A stretch of DNA of 64,000 bases, taken from Eleusine coracana subsp. coracana (taxonomy: Eukaryota > Streptophyta > Magnoliopsida > Poales > Poaceae). Shown here one piece after another: positions 12,101 to 21,499 of this stretch. Below the pieces are notes generated by a model. It was not told where the DNA came from, did no database searches, and saw nothing but the letters and a program-made list of their open reading frames with translations. Within the stretch, counting starts at the first letter, position 1, and every line of letters begins with the position of its first letter. The stretch covers positions 22,479,164 to 22,543,163 of the forward strand of contig CM064427.1 in NCBI GenBank assembly GCA_032690845.1. Direction: 5' to 3'. Made by a program: the position numbers and the translations under genes.

Positions 12101-13190
12101 AAGTTGATTTGATCGGAGGTGACACACAAATCGATCTGGCTTCAGAACAGCACGTTCCAAACCCCACAATCGCAGCACGATGTCTCCTCTGGTTATTAAC
12201 CATTATAGAATGATTGACCTCGCCAAAAAGGCTAATCCCTGCCTACGAATTAAGAACACAAACAAGAATAAAAAAGAATGCAGCATAATTGTAGATATAT
12301 GATTAATCTCATAAAGTTGGGTTCTCACAAACTGATATAACGGTGAAACTGTTATGCATAGAATAATCTAAGCAAAACCAAACCCTAATAAAGAGACGGC
12401 AGCTGTATGTGAGGACCGTAGGGTCGTGCATGACCCCCTGGACAAAACCCTAAGTGGGCTCGACTGAATACATGGCCCAAAGGCCGAATACGGTGTCGCA
12501 GCAGCTGCACAGATTTTGGACGTCAAGTTGTTTCGACGATTCCTGATGACTCCGGATGAATTTTGATATAAGACCAGTTGGATTGGAAAGGTCTTCTCGT
12601 TATCTTTCCATCCATATATAGAACATGCAAATCCAAGCCGGTATGCGTTCTAGGCTCTATTTTAGTGTGACCTACTCTTAGACTCCAAGTCGGATTGGAA
12701 GTTGACATTATTTGGGCCTCCATCTTGGCATGGATGTCCTTGCTGGTCCATCACACCTCCAATCACCTCCCTAGCTATCTCATCATCATCTCTATGGTTC
12801 CTAACAATAATTCATTTATTAGGTAGCCATATGTTCTCAAAATCATATAAAGAAATCATTAGTAACAAGCTCACCCGTAAATTCACATGAACTAGCAATT
12901 TAGATGGCGGAGTGTTTGGTGTATCTATAAGGGTGATGTCCTCATTATTCTCCCCCTTTTGAATTCGATTCGTCCTCGACTTGAGCTCATCTAAAATATT
13001 AATTATGGAACTATTCCCAAACTTGGGATGCAACTCATATTTATATGCATTATCAAATTTATCATCACAATGTAAAACTACAGTAGAAGGCATGATATGC
13101 AAATTAAAAACCTCTTTGAAAATTTGGTCAGCAATATGAACATCATTCTAGTATCCATAAGGGTGATGTACTCATCACTAGTATCCTATT
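9139..13190 (-). mobile_element. Non-autonomous gypsy element with two LTR-like ends (copies B and C) nested in gag
   Basis: Minus-strand copy B (about 10330-9139) and copy C (about 13190-12061) are homologous to copy A: both have the DTPNTPPS block, the TATATACA-type promoter part and the same end, ACATCA. After the end of copy C the minus strand reads AGCGGTAATCAGAGC, which resembles a primer-binding site. I therefore read C as 5' LTR side and B as 3' side of one element inserted into gag, which resumes at 13191. Copy B has extra upstream coding with an integrase-like trace (ADQIFKEVFNLHTLPSTIV). The boundary near 13190 is rearranged and no clean target duplication is visible. Confidence 0.5.
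10331..12060. other. Internal, decayed part of the B/C element
   Basis: No intact gene is present. On the minus strand 10966-10721 is an 81-codon open stretch that is Glu/Lys-rich (EILEEDQQRLERRKNEPYRK) with no recognised domain. A T-rich zone is at 11346-11500. The rest is A+T-rich and non-coding. Confidence 0.45.
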
Positions 13191-13600
13191 CTTCAAAGCT
13201 TGAGTCTTGCTATGAGAGAAGTACTTCGCCAGAAATTCTGCAGCTAGGGTGTCCCTTGCTGTCTTTGATACTGGTGGTAATGAATGGTACCACTGTTTAC
13301 GATGCCCAAGGACAGAGAAGAAATAGCCGCACCTTGACTTCATTTGGTTGCATGTTTTGTAGCTTAAAGGTACTATAGATCTAAAGAAAATTCTGCAAAT
13401 ATGTATTGGAATCTTCCGAACCTGTAAATGGCTGTTGTTGCACTATTCCCATGTAACGCTCTAGCTGAAAGGGATTTTTCTGTTTTGCATATTCTGTCTT
13501 TACAACCTTTGCGAGACTTGGCATTAAGCAATTCACAATTGGTTGTTACGCCATTGCTTCTTCTTCTGCTCTTCCCAACAAAGCTTTAGGGCTGAGTGAT
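13191..13600 (-). pseudogene. N-terminal gag fragment of Athila-like element 1
   Basis: The frame 13343-13143 carries GHRKQWYHSLPPVSK and LAAEFLAKYFSHSKTQALKN, the Gag block that normally precedes the NADESIGKAWERF block found at 8681-9138. Upstream frames (13560-13380) encode a degenerate N-terminus (QQQPFTGSEDSNTYLQNF) with shifts and stops. This orders the element on the minus strand as gag N-terminus, B/C insertion, gag centre, copy A, gag end, protease, LTR. Confidence 0.75.
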
Positions 13601-13688
13601 CTGCTGGTGTTGCCTTCAATATCTCCCAGTGACTTGCTCTTCTTCTCTATTTGTAAGGATCAAAGGCGTACCAAGAGGGAAGGAGGGG

Positions 13689-14079
13689 TGTGGATACTAT
13701 ATACCCGGGATACTTCAGGAGATAAGACTTGCTATGCAAGAAAGATGGTACAAGAAAAGTTAGAGATAGAATCCTATTCGGATATCATATTGTAACCGAC
13801 TATGAACATACCATGTAATCCAGTCCCCTACCCCCCCCCCCCCTCCTCGATATATAAGGCGGGGCAGGGGCCCTCTCATAAACCTCTCCACCTCTCAATA
13901 ACTAGATCTAGATTCAATCAATACAATACACCACAGAACAGAGAACGTGGGGTTGTTACCCTCCAGGAGGCCCGAACCTGTATAAATCTTAGGTTACCAT
14001 TAACTCTCGATCTCGCGCATACCCTACACCGATATATCATGGACTATCCTATTATCTACTTCTCGATAAACTATCGACA
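13689..14079 (+). mobile_element. Short LTR (about 391 bp) of another gypsy-type element
   Basis: The segment starts TGTGGATACTATATACC and ends TATCGACA, with a TATATAAG box at 13851-13858 and a C13 run just before it. It is followed after one base by a primer-binding-site-like sequence, so it is a 5' LTR in plus orientation. A matching 3' LTR is not visible before the host gene, so the element is truncated or rearranged. Confidence 0.7.
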
Positions 14080-14080
14080 G

Positions 14081-14098
14081 TTGGCGCGCCAGAAAGGG
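14081..14098 (+). promoter_or_regulatory. Primer-binding site of the 13.7-kb LTR element
   Basis: TTGGCGCGCCAGAAAGGG lies one base after the LTR end. A TGGCGCGCCAG-type sequence after the LTR is common in grass gypsy elements and would pair with a tRNA 3' end. I cannot name the tRNA from memory with confidence. Confidence 0.65.
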
Positions 14099-15545
14099 GC
14101 AGCGCGATGATTGGCTTGTTGAGTTTGATGGGCAAGATTTTGGAAAGATGTGGATCAGATCTTTATCTGCAGTGATCGAGCGGAGGTAAGGTAACAATTC
14201 CATCCGACGAGAAATGCATCTGCGCATGATGGTGATGCCACACTCCTGATGGCGCGTTGTGTCTTCTGGCTGCAATCGACGAAGAAGAAGTCGACGAGTC
14301 CAACCGTGTGAAGCCAATCATGGAATCTGACAAGCTTGCACGGTGCATCTGTCGCATGTGACCAGTGATGGCAAGAATTAGACGCCGACTTCGAGAAGCT
14401 TATCGAAAATCGATCACGGTCTCCTTTGAGTAGGAGTCCAATTCATACATAACTAACAGGGAGGCTTATTTCCTTCTTGGTTTTTCTTTTCTTATTTTAT
14501 TCCTTATGACACATGATAATCAATTTGATTAGCGGATATTCACGCACGCCATGCTGTTTTTATTTTTTGCATGTGCGTATTGCATCTAGCAAACTCTCAG
14601 GATCAGGTCGTTATCGCCGGCACGTGAATACGTGATCAAATCAATTTATGCCATATCGACATGGCTAATCGAAGATTGGCATAGTTGAAGCCAATCAAGG
14701 AGTCAGTGTATTCGATGAGCTCGGTTGTTTATGGAATCATTTGTCGAGACAAATACTTCATTGTTTCTAGATTATTTTATTCCTTATTTCCCAATACTCA
14801 TTGCGCCGTGTTTTTTCTGCATGGATACGACTTGCATCGGTGGTGCGATCACCACATGAAACCTGTCCCAGACAAAGGCACCTAATGCAGCACGACAGTT
14901 TGACGACTCGGCGATTAGGGCCCTGACTCGCTCGGCGTGGAGGTCTTGACGTGAAGATTCTCAACCCGAAGCTATGTGCATGCTGGTGTGGATGCACTGC
15001 AATATCGTTGGATCGTGCATAATCATTGGCCATGGTGATCAGTGGCTTGGTGCATGATGTAGGCGAGTCTATCGTCGAAGCCAACTTGCCGAGTTCAGAA
15101 GTCTATCCGAGTCGTATATGCACTGGAAATAAGGAAATATTCTTCTTAATCTTTCTATAGTATTGTATTCCTTAGATTGCTAATCAATTTGGTTAGCCGA
15201 CTATACTCGTCACGTTTGTTGGTTTCTTTTGCATGGACGTGTGTTACATGCATGGAATCCATAGACCCGACTTGCAGATTTGTAGCTCGGCGATTTGGTG
15301 AGTGGGCAACACGGGCACTCGGAAACTTGGCCGGTAATTGTAGCTGCGAAGAGGCTGATGATACAAGATGGCGAGTCCAGACGTCCACACGGCCTATGGG
15401 TCGGCAACTCGATGACAAAGTGGATCGTCCGGGCGATGGATCAAGCAATTTGGCGACACAATGAGTCATCCTTTCGGTTGATAGCTTGGATATTCAACCT
15501 TTACTCGGCTGATGGTTGAGCTACTCAACAACTCGATGACTTGAT
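14099..15545 (+). other. Non-coding internal region of the 13.7-kb LTR element
   Basis: No ORF here resembles gag or pol. The region has diverged internal repeats: a block with TTTTATTCCTTA and then AATCAATTTGRTTAGC recurs near 14490-14530, 14770-14790 and 15160-15200, each followed by similar Cys/His-free spacer text. Such large non-coding interiors are typical of LARD-type non-autonomous elements. It is interrupted at 15545 by the composite insertion and appears to resume at 21143. Confidence 0.5.
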
Positions 15546-16024
15546 TATGACATCCAGGTGTCTCGTTTCTACTTAACAAGCATGATGCTCCTAAAAAAGT
15601 AGCTAAGTGAAGCATAAAATGTTAAAGTTGAAACTTGATTTGAATTATTCATAGTTAATTAAAAAACCCTGCAAATAAGGTTGTGAAGCAAATTAAATAT
15701 TTTCTATACAACATATGCCAAGTAATGACATATTTATTACAGAAATGGCATGATGGAATTTTAGAGGAAAAATGAGCATTTTATTTTATTTGAAAATGCA
15801 CCAAATAGTTATTTTAAGCCTAAAAACCTCTCTAATTGAAATTTAAATTTAAAATATTGAGACACCAAATTACCTTTTGGCCTTCACCAGAGGCTTCCAC
15901 ATATCCTAAATGCCACGTGTATCAAATTTCACTCAAATTGGACGTTTCTAGCTATTTTAATTTGAATTTATTTATTCAAACCAGGGACTGAATCGTGATA
16001 TCAGAATAGTTTGAGGGCTTCAGA

Positions 16025-16870
16025 GTGAAATGCCATCCTGCCCCAGGCGCACTCCTGCTGCTCTCCCCAGCTCCGAATCTTGGACCCCGACCTCTCGCGC
16101 TCGCTTTTCTCCCGGCTCCGGGACTTGGAGCCGCACTAACCACGCCCGCCAACTTCGCGTCTTGTCTGTCTCCGCTTTCCCTGCTGCCTCGCCGCAAAAC
16201 GCCATGCCGAAAGGCCTCCCTTTCTCCCATCCCGACGCCCTGCCATGGCAGCAGCAGAAGCGTGAAGTTCGCTGCACCTCCGCTGTCCCCGGTCGCCCTG
16301 ACAACCTCAGTTCCCGCGCGCAATCGGCGCTGACCCGTGACCACCTTGCCCACGCTTTCTCCACCCTTAAACCTCTCTGCATTCCCCATTCTCTCCCGAG
16401 TTCAGTCCCTGCCGCCATTGTTGTACCACTACAGCTCGAGCTCCAGCGCCCGCTTCTCCAGTGCCTCCCCGGCCAAGACACCACCACCACTACCAGCGCA
16501 ATACTTCTCTAGCAGTTCCCATGTTGGTCAATCATCGAATGACGTCTTGAGCAGAGAGTATTTTGGTGATTTCTCAAAAGGCATCACAAGCGCTGATGTC
16601 AAATTCTCCTCTGTGGGTGAGCTTCAATGTCTCAGTTCTGCTCAATTGCATGCGCAGTGCTCCGTAACACTGTCCTGTCCATTCTTTTGTTTTGATTCCC
16701 TAACGTGTAGGTGAGAGCAGTCCTATTTTTCCCCATTGTCGTTTCTGGAGCTCCACCGCCATTAACGCCCGAGCTTTCAGCTCATATCACGGTCGTTCTG
16801 CTAGCTCCCAGCCTCAGTCCTGCCCTCCTGAGATGTGCAAGGTCGTGATAAAGGCGTTCATGTCCACCAA
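16025..16870 (+). pseudogene. Captured host-gene fragment with presequence-like N-terminus
   Basis: This is the only GC-rich block in the insertion. The frame from 16337 gives a Ser/Pro/Ala/Arg-rich start (YHYSSSSSARFSSASP) followed by HVGQSSNDVLSREYFGDFSK, which looks like a mitochondrial presequence and the start of a mature protein. A second exon-like stretch begins after an AG at about 16711 (CRFWSSTAINARAFSSYHG). I do not recognise the protein. Stops and frame changes indicate a decayed copy. Confidence 0.4.
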
Positions 16871-16932
16871 TTGAAGTCTCCCACTGTGAAGGCCCAGATC
16901 GAAGCCATTTTATTCATCGAGTCAAGCGGCAC

Positions 16933-18320
16933 TGTTACGAGTAACAAGAGGGACTATATTTGCTAACAGTTATGTCGATCAAGACAAGCCACAGTTTGTA
17001 TTCGTCTTTTTACAAAATTTGCTAGTTTTAAAATATCACTGTTAGTGTCTATGTTTGATTGTTACATTAGATTAATAGGAGTTAGTTGGAAATTCACTTT
17101 GAATGATACTCAGATGATCTATAGTAGTACTATATGAGTCATGATAGAATGCTACTAAGCAATAATTGAATAATATCGATATTTTATTATTTTTACTAAA
17201 AGAATGAGCTTAATTACTAAATTTGAATTTAATGAAAATAAGTTTACTTTTGATGTCATGACTGGATAGGGATGATGCAAGTGTAGGTTTGCAGCAACAC
17301 ATGAGTGTTGACTGTGGTAGTCCTGCCTTGTCAAAACTAGGACATGTCTTGTTGTTGGCTCCTTGATCATATTTTGAACAGTACCAAATGTATGCCAGTT
17401 CATGGGCACTAGTAAACTGATGTAGCATTAACACGACAATGAGGATGATATCTAGTATATTGGTCATTGATACTTCTGCTGCTGGAGTGGGCGGTTCATA
17501 CCGCGAAGTACTGCTGGCAGAACAGCATGCCCACTGGATGTGACTGGACCCGGACCAAGTTGTTTTGATGTTCTTATGAAAGGTTGTCATATACGACCTT
17601 AATTGGTATGTGTATATGTCGTGTATTTCAGATTTTCCCAGCTAGTATAAATCAATTGCAATTGTTGTCGCTCCCAGTAATGAGTATCGCTTGATCACTG
17701 CATCATCACGTAGTTCACATGATACTAAGAAAATGATTATCTGGTCTTATGTTGATTATTATTATTATTGCTGCTCTTTTGTTGTATTTAGTTGTTTACT
17801 ACATGCTATGTTTTGCTATTCATGAATTGCTCCACTAAATTTATATTTTTGCTCTATACGATAAAACTTGACCAATTAATTTGATAGAACTAATAGATAG
17901 TGCAAGTCTTTTAAAATAACCATCTTATTAGAGTCATTGCACGTCTAGATTATTGACGGGTAAGTCTTGTTGAGTAATTAGTACTCAAGCTTTGTGCCTT
18001 TGTTATTTTTCAGGTAATGAAGAGATAGAATTGTCTACCCACTAGGAGTGTGACCTCCCGCCGCAGTGATTGTTGTGTGCTGCTAGGGTAATGGTTCTCT
18101 GGGTATATGAAACATTACTATCGTTGTATCGTCGAGAGTTCATATAACTTTTTGTTATTTGCTTCCGTTATTTTTTAACTATATTAAATTATAATATTCT
18201 GCTGCACTTCAATACTCTATTGATGTAATAACTTAACTTAAATTGGACAATTGTTGTATTATCAACTATCTGCGTTATCAGCACCTTTGGTGCCTCGATC
18301 TTCTGGGAAGGGTCGTCTCA
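16933..18320 (+). repeat. Direct repeat 1 (possible 5' LTR) of the composite insertion
   Basis: It aligns along its length with 19692-21137. It includes the last intron and the final exon-like part of the captured gene, but lacks about 46 bases of the final exon present in repeat 2. It ends GGGTCGTCTCA and is followed two bases later by TGGTATCAGAGTCATGG, which resembles the initiator-Met tRNA primer-binding site of copia elements. Confidence 0.6.
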
Positions 18321-18322
18321 GC

Positions 18323-18339
18323 TGGTATCAGAGTCATGG
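18323..18339 (+). promoter_or_regulatory. Primer-binding-like site (tRNA-Met type)
   Basis: TGGTATCAGAGTCATGG lies two bases after the end of direct repeat 1. TGGTATCAGAGC-type sequences in this position are the standard copia primer-binding site, so the direct repeat behaves as a 5' LTR. Confidence 0.55.
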
Positions 18340-18431
18340 TCCATGATAATACAACAAATAAATCATATTTTAAAAACTACGACATATGCGAGTGAGGATA
18401 TGTTAGTATTGCCCTTATTAGGATATAAGAG

Positions 18432-18650
18432 TTGGTGACAAAACTAGCCCTGGGTTATGTTTATTTAAATATTGCATCTACGGCTTGTTCAAACGAAGGT
18501 ACGTGCATGCTTAACCGACATGGGGGATATCGATGTTTGTGCCCGCAGACGGATACGGGACAGTGTTGGCTCATGGAGATACCACGGGGTGATCATTTTC
18601 TATGCATCTTTACTAGTAAAATTGTGCTTATTTTCGTAGTTTTTTTGAAT
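18432..18650 (+). pseudogene. Short EGF-like coding remnant
   Basis: A short open frame contains ACSNEGTCMLNRHGGYRCLC, with a C-x5-C-x10-C-x-C spacing and GGY before the last pair, as in EGF-like domains of plant wall-associated kinases. It lies between the two direct repeats. It could be a captured fragment or chance; there is no kinase or signal peptide nearby. Confidence 0.25.
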
Positions 18651-19648
18651 TTGATGCATTGTTTCTGCAATAGATTTTCTATAGGTACAATAACGTCGTT
18701 AGTATAACACTTAGATTGACTTACGAGTTGAGTGCAGGTCGTCACCAAATATTTGTGCCGCTAAGTACTGATAAATTATGTGTTATGTTTTGAGGAACGA
18801 TAGGTTAATAAAATGAAAATTTTTACATCATGCATCCCTTTATAACTCAACTAAAATTTTGTTCTCATCTTGATCACCATCTCTGGATAAAATTCTAAGG
18901 ATGTTAAGAACAAAGATGAAATACCAGTCCATTTGTAAAGTTAGTACAATCTGTCCTGTTTTTAACTATCAACTTCAAAAATTCATAGTTTTTAATTTAC
19001 TTAACCAATAGAGGCATATAAATACTTTTTAGAAACATTTGAAAGTCCTCTAACACCTAATGTTCAAATTAATTTTAATGCTGGAAATTACAGAAAATAA
19101 CACAAATTGGTAAATTCATAATAAATGAACTACATATCCAATGGAGTCCAAATAAACTTTGTTGGATTCATATTGAAATGCTCTATTTAAGAAAAATGAG
19201 AATGAGATGCTTCTGTACATACATATTTAATGATGTTTTTTCTTGTTAAAATACCAAAAAAATATGAATTATTTTATGCACTAGGATTTATTTACCACTT
19301 TTGCTTATAAAAATGCTAGTAAATAAATTGCTAATGCCCAGCAGCTGAGACTTGGTGAAAATAAAGTTTAAGTATGCTCCTGTTCATAATAAATCACTCA
19401 TGTCCAAAACCACAAGTTACCTTGCTAAATGAATTATTTACTCTTATGATTATATTAACCATATTTAAATGGCTTAAGAAAGTTTAGACATAAAATATTA
19501 ATGATTTAACTTGCTTCTATGAAGCATATGTTTTTGAGAACATATTAATAAGGTTATTGTCATATTAACATCACTGCACTTCGCATTTATCATATCATTA
19601 CATGTTATGGTGTTATTTCGATACCGTTCACACATTGTTCATATATAG

Positions 19649-20864
19649 GTAATGATAATCAGGAGCAACAGCCAGATTTTCAGAAAGATACTGATTCCGA
19701 GGAACAAGAGATTATAGTTGCTAACATTTGTGTCGATCAAGGCAAGTACCAGTTTGCATTCACCTTTTTACAAAGTCTGCTAGTTTTAAAATATCACTGC
19801 TAGTGTCTCTGTTTGATTGTTGCATTAGGTTAATAGGAGTTGGTTGGAAATCCACTTTACATGATACCCAAATGACCTATAGTAGTGCTATATGAGTCAT
19901 GGTAGGATTCAATACTGTGCTGCTATGCTTAGTAATTGAATAATATTGATAGTTTATTATTCTTACTAAAAGAATGCACTTAATCACTAAATTTAAACTT
20001 AATAAAAATAAGTTTACTTTTGATGTCATGACCAGGCAGGGATGATGCATGTGTAGGTTTATGACAATACATGGGTGTTGATTGTGGTAGCCTTGCCTTG
20101 TCAAAACTAAGATCCGTCTCGTTGTTGGCTCCTTGATCAAGTTCTGAACAGTACCGAATGCATGCTAGTTTATGGGCACTAGGAAACTGATGTAGCATTA
20201 ACACGGCAATGGGGACGATACCCAGTACATTGGTCGTTGACCCTTATGCTGCTGCAGTGGGCGGTTCATACCGCGAAGTACTACTGGCAGAACAGCATGC
20301 CCACTCAATGAGACTGGACCCGGACCAAGTTGTTTTGATATTCTTGTGAAAGGTTGTCGTATACGACCTTAATTGGTGCATATATGCCGTGTATTTCGGG
20401 TTTCCTAGCTAGTGTAAATCAATTGTAATTGTTGTCACTCGCAGTAATGAGTATCGTTTGGTCACTGCACCATCACGTAGTTCACATGATACTAAGAAAA
20501 TGGTTATATTATCTTATGTTGGTTATTATTATTATTACTGCTACTCTTTTGTTGTATTTAGTTGTTTACTACATGCTATGTCTTTCTTTTCATGAATTGC
20601 TCCACTAAATTATATTTCTATCCTATATAATGAAACTTGACCAATTAATTTGATAGAACTAATAGAATGCTTAGTGCAAGTCGTTTAAAACAGCCATTCT
20701 ATTAGAGCCGTTGCATGTCTAGATTGTTGATGGGTAAGTCTTGCTGAGTAATTAGTACTCAGACTTTATGTCTTTATTGTTTTTCAGATAATGAAGAGAT
20801 AGAATTGTCTGTAGATATGATGCCTTGGGGCGTGCAAGTCCCTGAAGGTTGGATTGCCCACTAG
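19649..20864 (+). pseudogene. Two exons at the C-terminus of a captured gene with a GC-AG intron
   Basis: Exon-like 19649-19741 is open and acidic/Gln-rich (NDNQEQQPDFQKDTDSEEQE) and ends AAG|GCAAGT, the classical context of a GC donor. Exon-like 20788-20864 begins after TTTTTCAG and stays in frame (NEEIELSVDMMPWGVQVPEG) to a TAG at 20862-20864. The joined frame is open with a plausible stop. The family is not recognised. The 5' part of the gene is not in this copy, so it is a fragment unless transcribed with upstream exons. Confidence 0.4.
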
Positions 20865-21137
20865 GAGTCTGACCTACCACCGCAGTGATTGTTTTGTGCT
20901 ACTAGGGTAATGGTTCTTCGGGTATGAATCATTACTACCGCTGTATCATCGAGAGCTCGTAGAACTTTTCGTTATTTGTTTCTGCTGTTTTCGAACTATC
21001 TTAAATTATAATATTCCGCTATACTTTAGTACTCTATTGATGTAATAACTTAACTTAAATTGGATAATTATTGTATTACTAAGTGTCTGCGTTATCAGCA
21101 CCTTTGGTATCTCGATCTTCTGGGAAGGGTCACCTCA
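19692..21137 (+). repeat. Direct repeat 2 (possible 3' LTR) of the composite insertion
   Basis: It is homologous to 16933-18320 throughout, with an estimated 10 percent or so divergence by eye, and ends GGGTCACCTCA just before TTGAT. It carries the full final exon-like part of the captured gene. Features such as the TTATTATTATTA block and the palindromic GGCGGTTCATACCGC occur in both copies. Confidence 0.6.
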
Positions 21138-21491
21138 TTGATGACTCAGCAATTCGACCAATCACTCGGCAAGCAGTTTGCTCGGGGGCTCGGCAAGCGG
21201 TTTGCTCGAGGGCTCATTTCTGGCACACCGACTATTTAAGAGCTAAGTTATTCTTTTAGACCTTATTATTTATATATCGATTTTAGGTGCTTTTCTATAT
21301 TTTTATGCACCTCTGCTTATTTGGTTTTTCAGGTTTGCTTTTATATGCCTCAGTTGCACACGTTGGCATATCCGCGTGATTTCTATTATTAGTCTTTCTG
21401 AACATTCATCAGAAATATTTTTAATTATCTAAAATAGTTATCAATCATCTCAAATATTCTATTCATATAGAATCTTATTAGTCATTGTGGA
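21138..21491. other. Resumed non-coding internal region of the 13.7-kb LTR element
   Basis: The text (ACTCAGCAATTCGACCAATC, then CTCGG-rich repeats near 21160-21220) resembles the end of the interrupted stretch at 15480-15540. It contains AACATTCATCAGAAATATTT at 21400, close to the sequence at the hAT target site. No ORF is present. Confidence 0.4.
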
Positions 21492-21499
21492 CATTCATC

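Larger units (their letters stand above)
15546..21137 (+). mobile_element. Composite insertion carrying gene-like exons and 1.4-kb direct repeats
   Basis: TTGAT precedes (15541-15545) and follows (21138-21142) this 5.6-kb unit, and the flanks read as continuous text when it is removed, which supports a single insertion. Inside are a GC-rich presequence-like exon (16025-16720), direct repeat 1 (16933-18320), a primer-binding-like sequence (18323-18339), an A+T-rich middle, and direct repeat 2 (19692-21137). Both repeats end in CTCA. I read it as a copia-like element whose LTRs contain captured host gene sequence, but the start at 15546 lacks TG and no gag or pol is present. Confidence 0.5.

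Noticed and set aside
14685..15519. Several short ORFs on both strands in 14.6-15.5 kb
   Set aside because: They have no recognisable domain, overlap each other on opposite strands and lie within a non-coding retroelement interior.
15976..16490. Minus-strand ORFs of 137 and 156 codons opposite the captured gene fragment
   Set aside because: They are GC-rich shadows of the plus-strand presequence-like exon and show no domain.
16933..21137. Direct repeats as a recent segmental duplication of a working gene
   Set aside because: TTGAT flanks and the primer-binding-like site fit insertion better; copy 1 has lost the splice donor and part of the last exon, so at least that copy is not functional. 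The duplication idea is kept only as an alternative.
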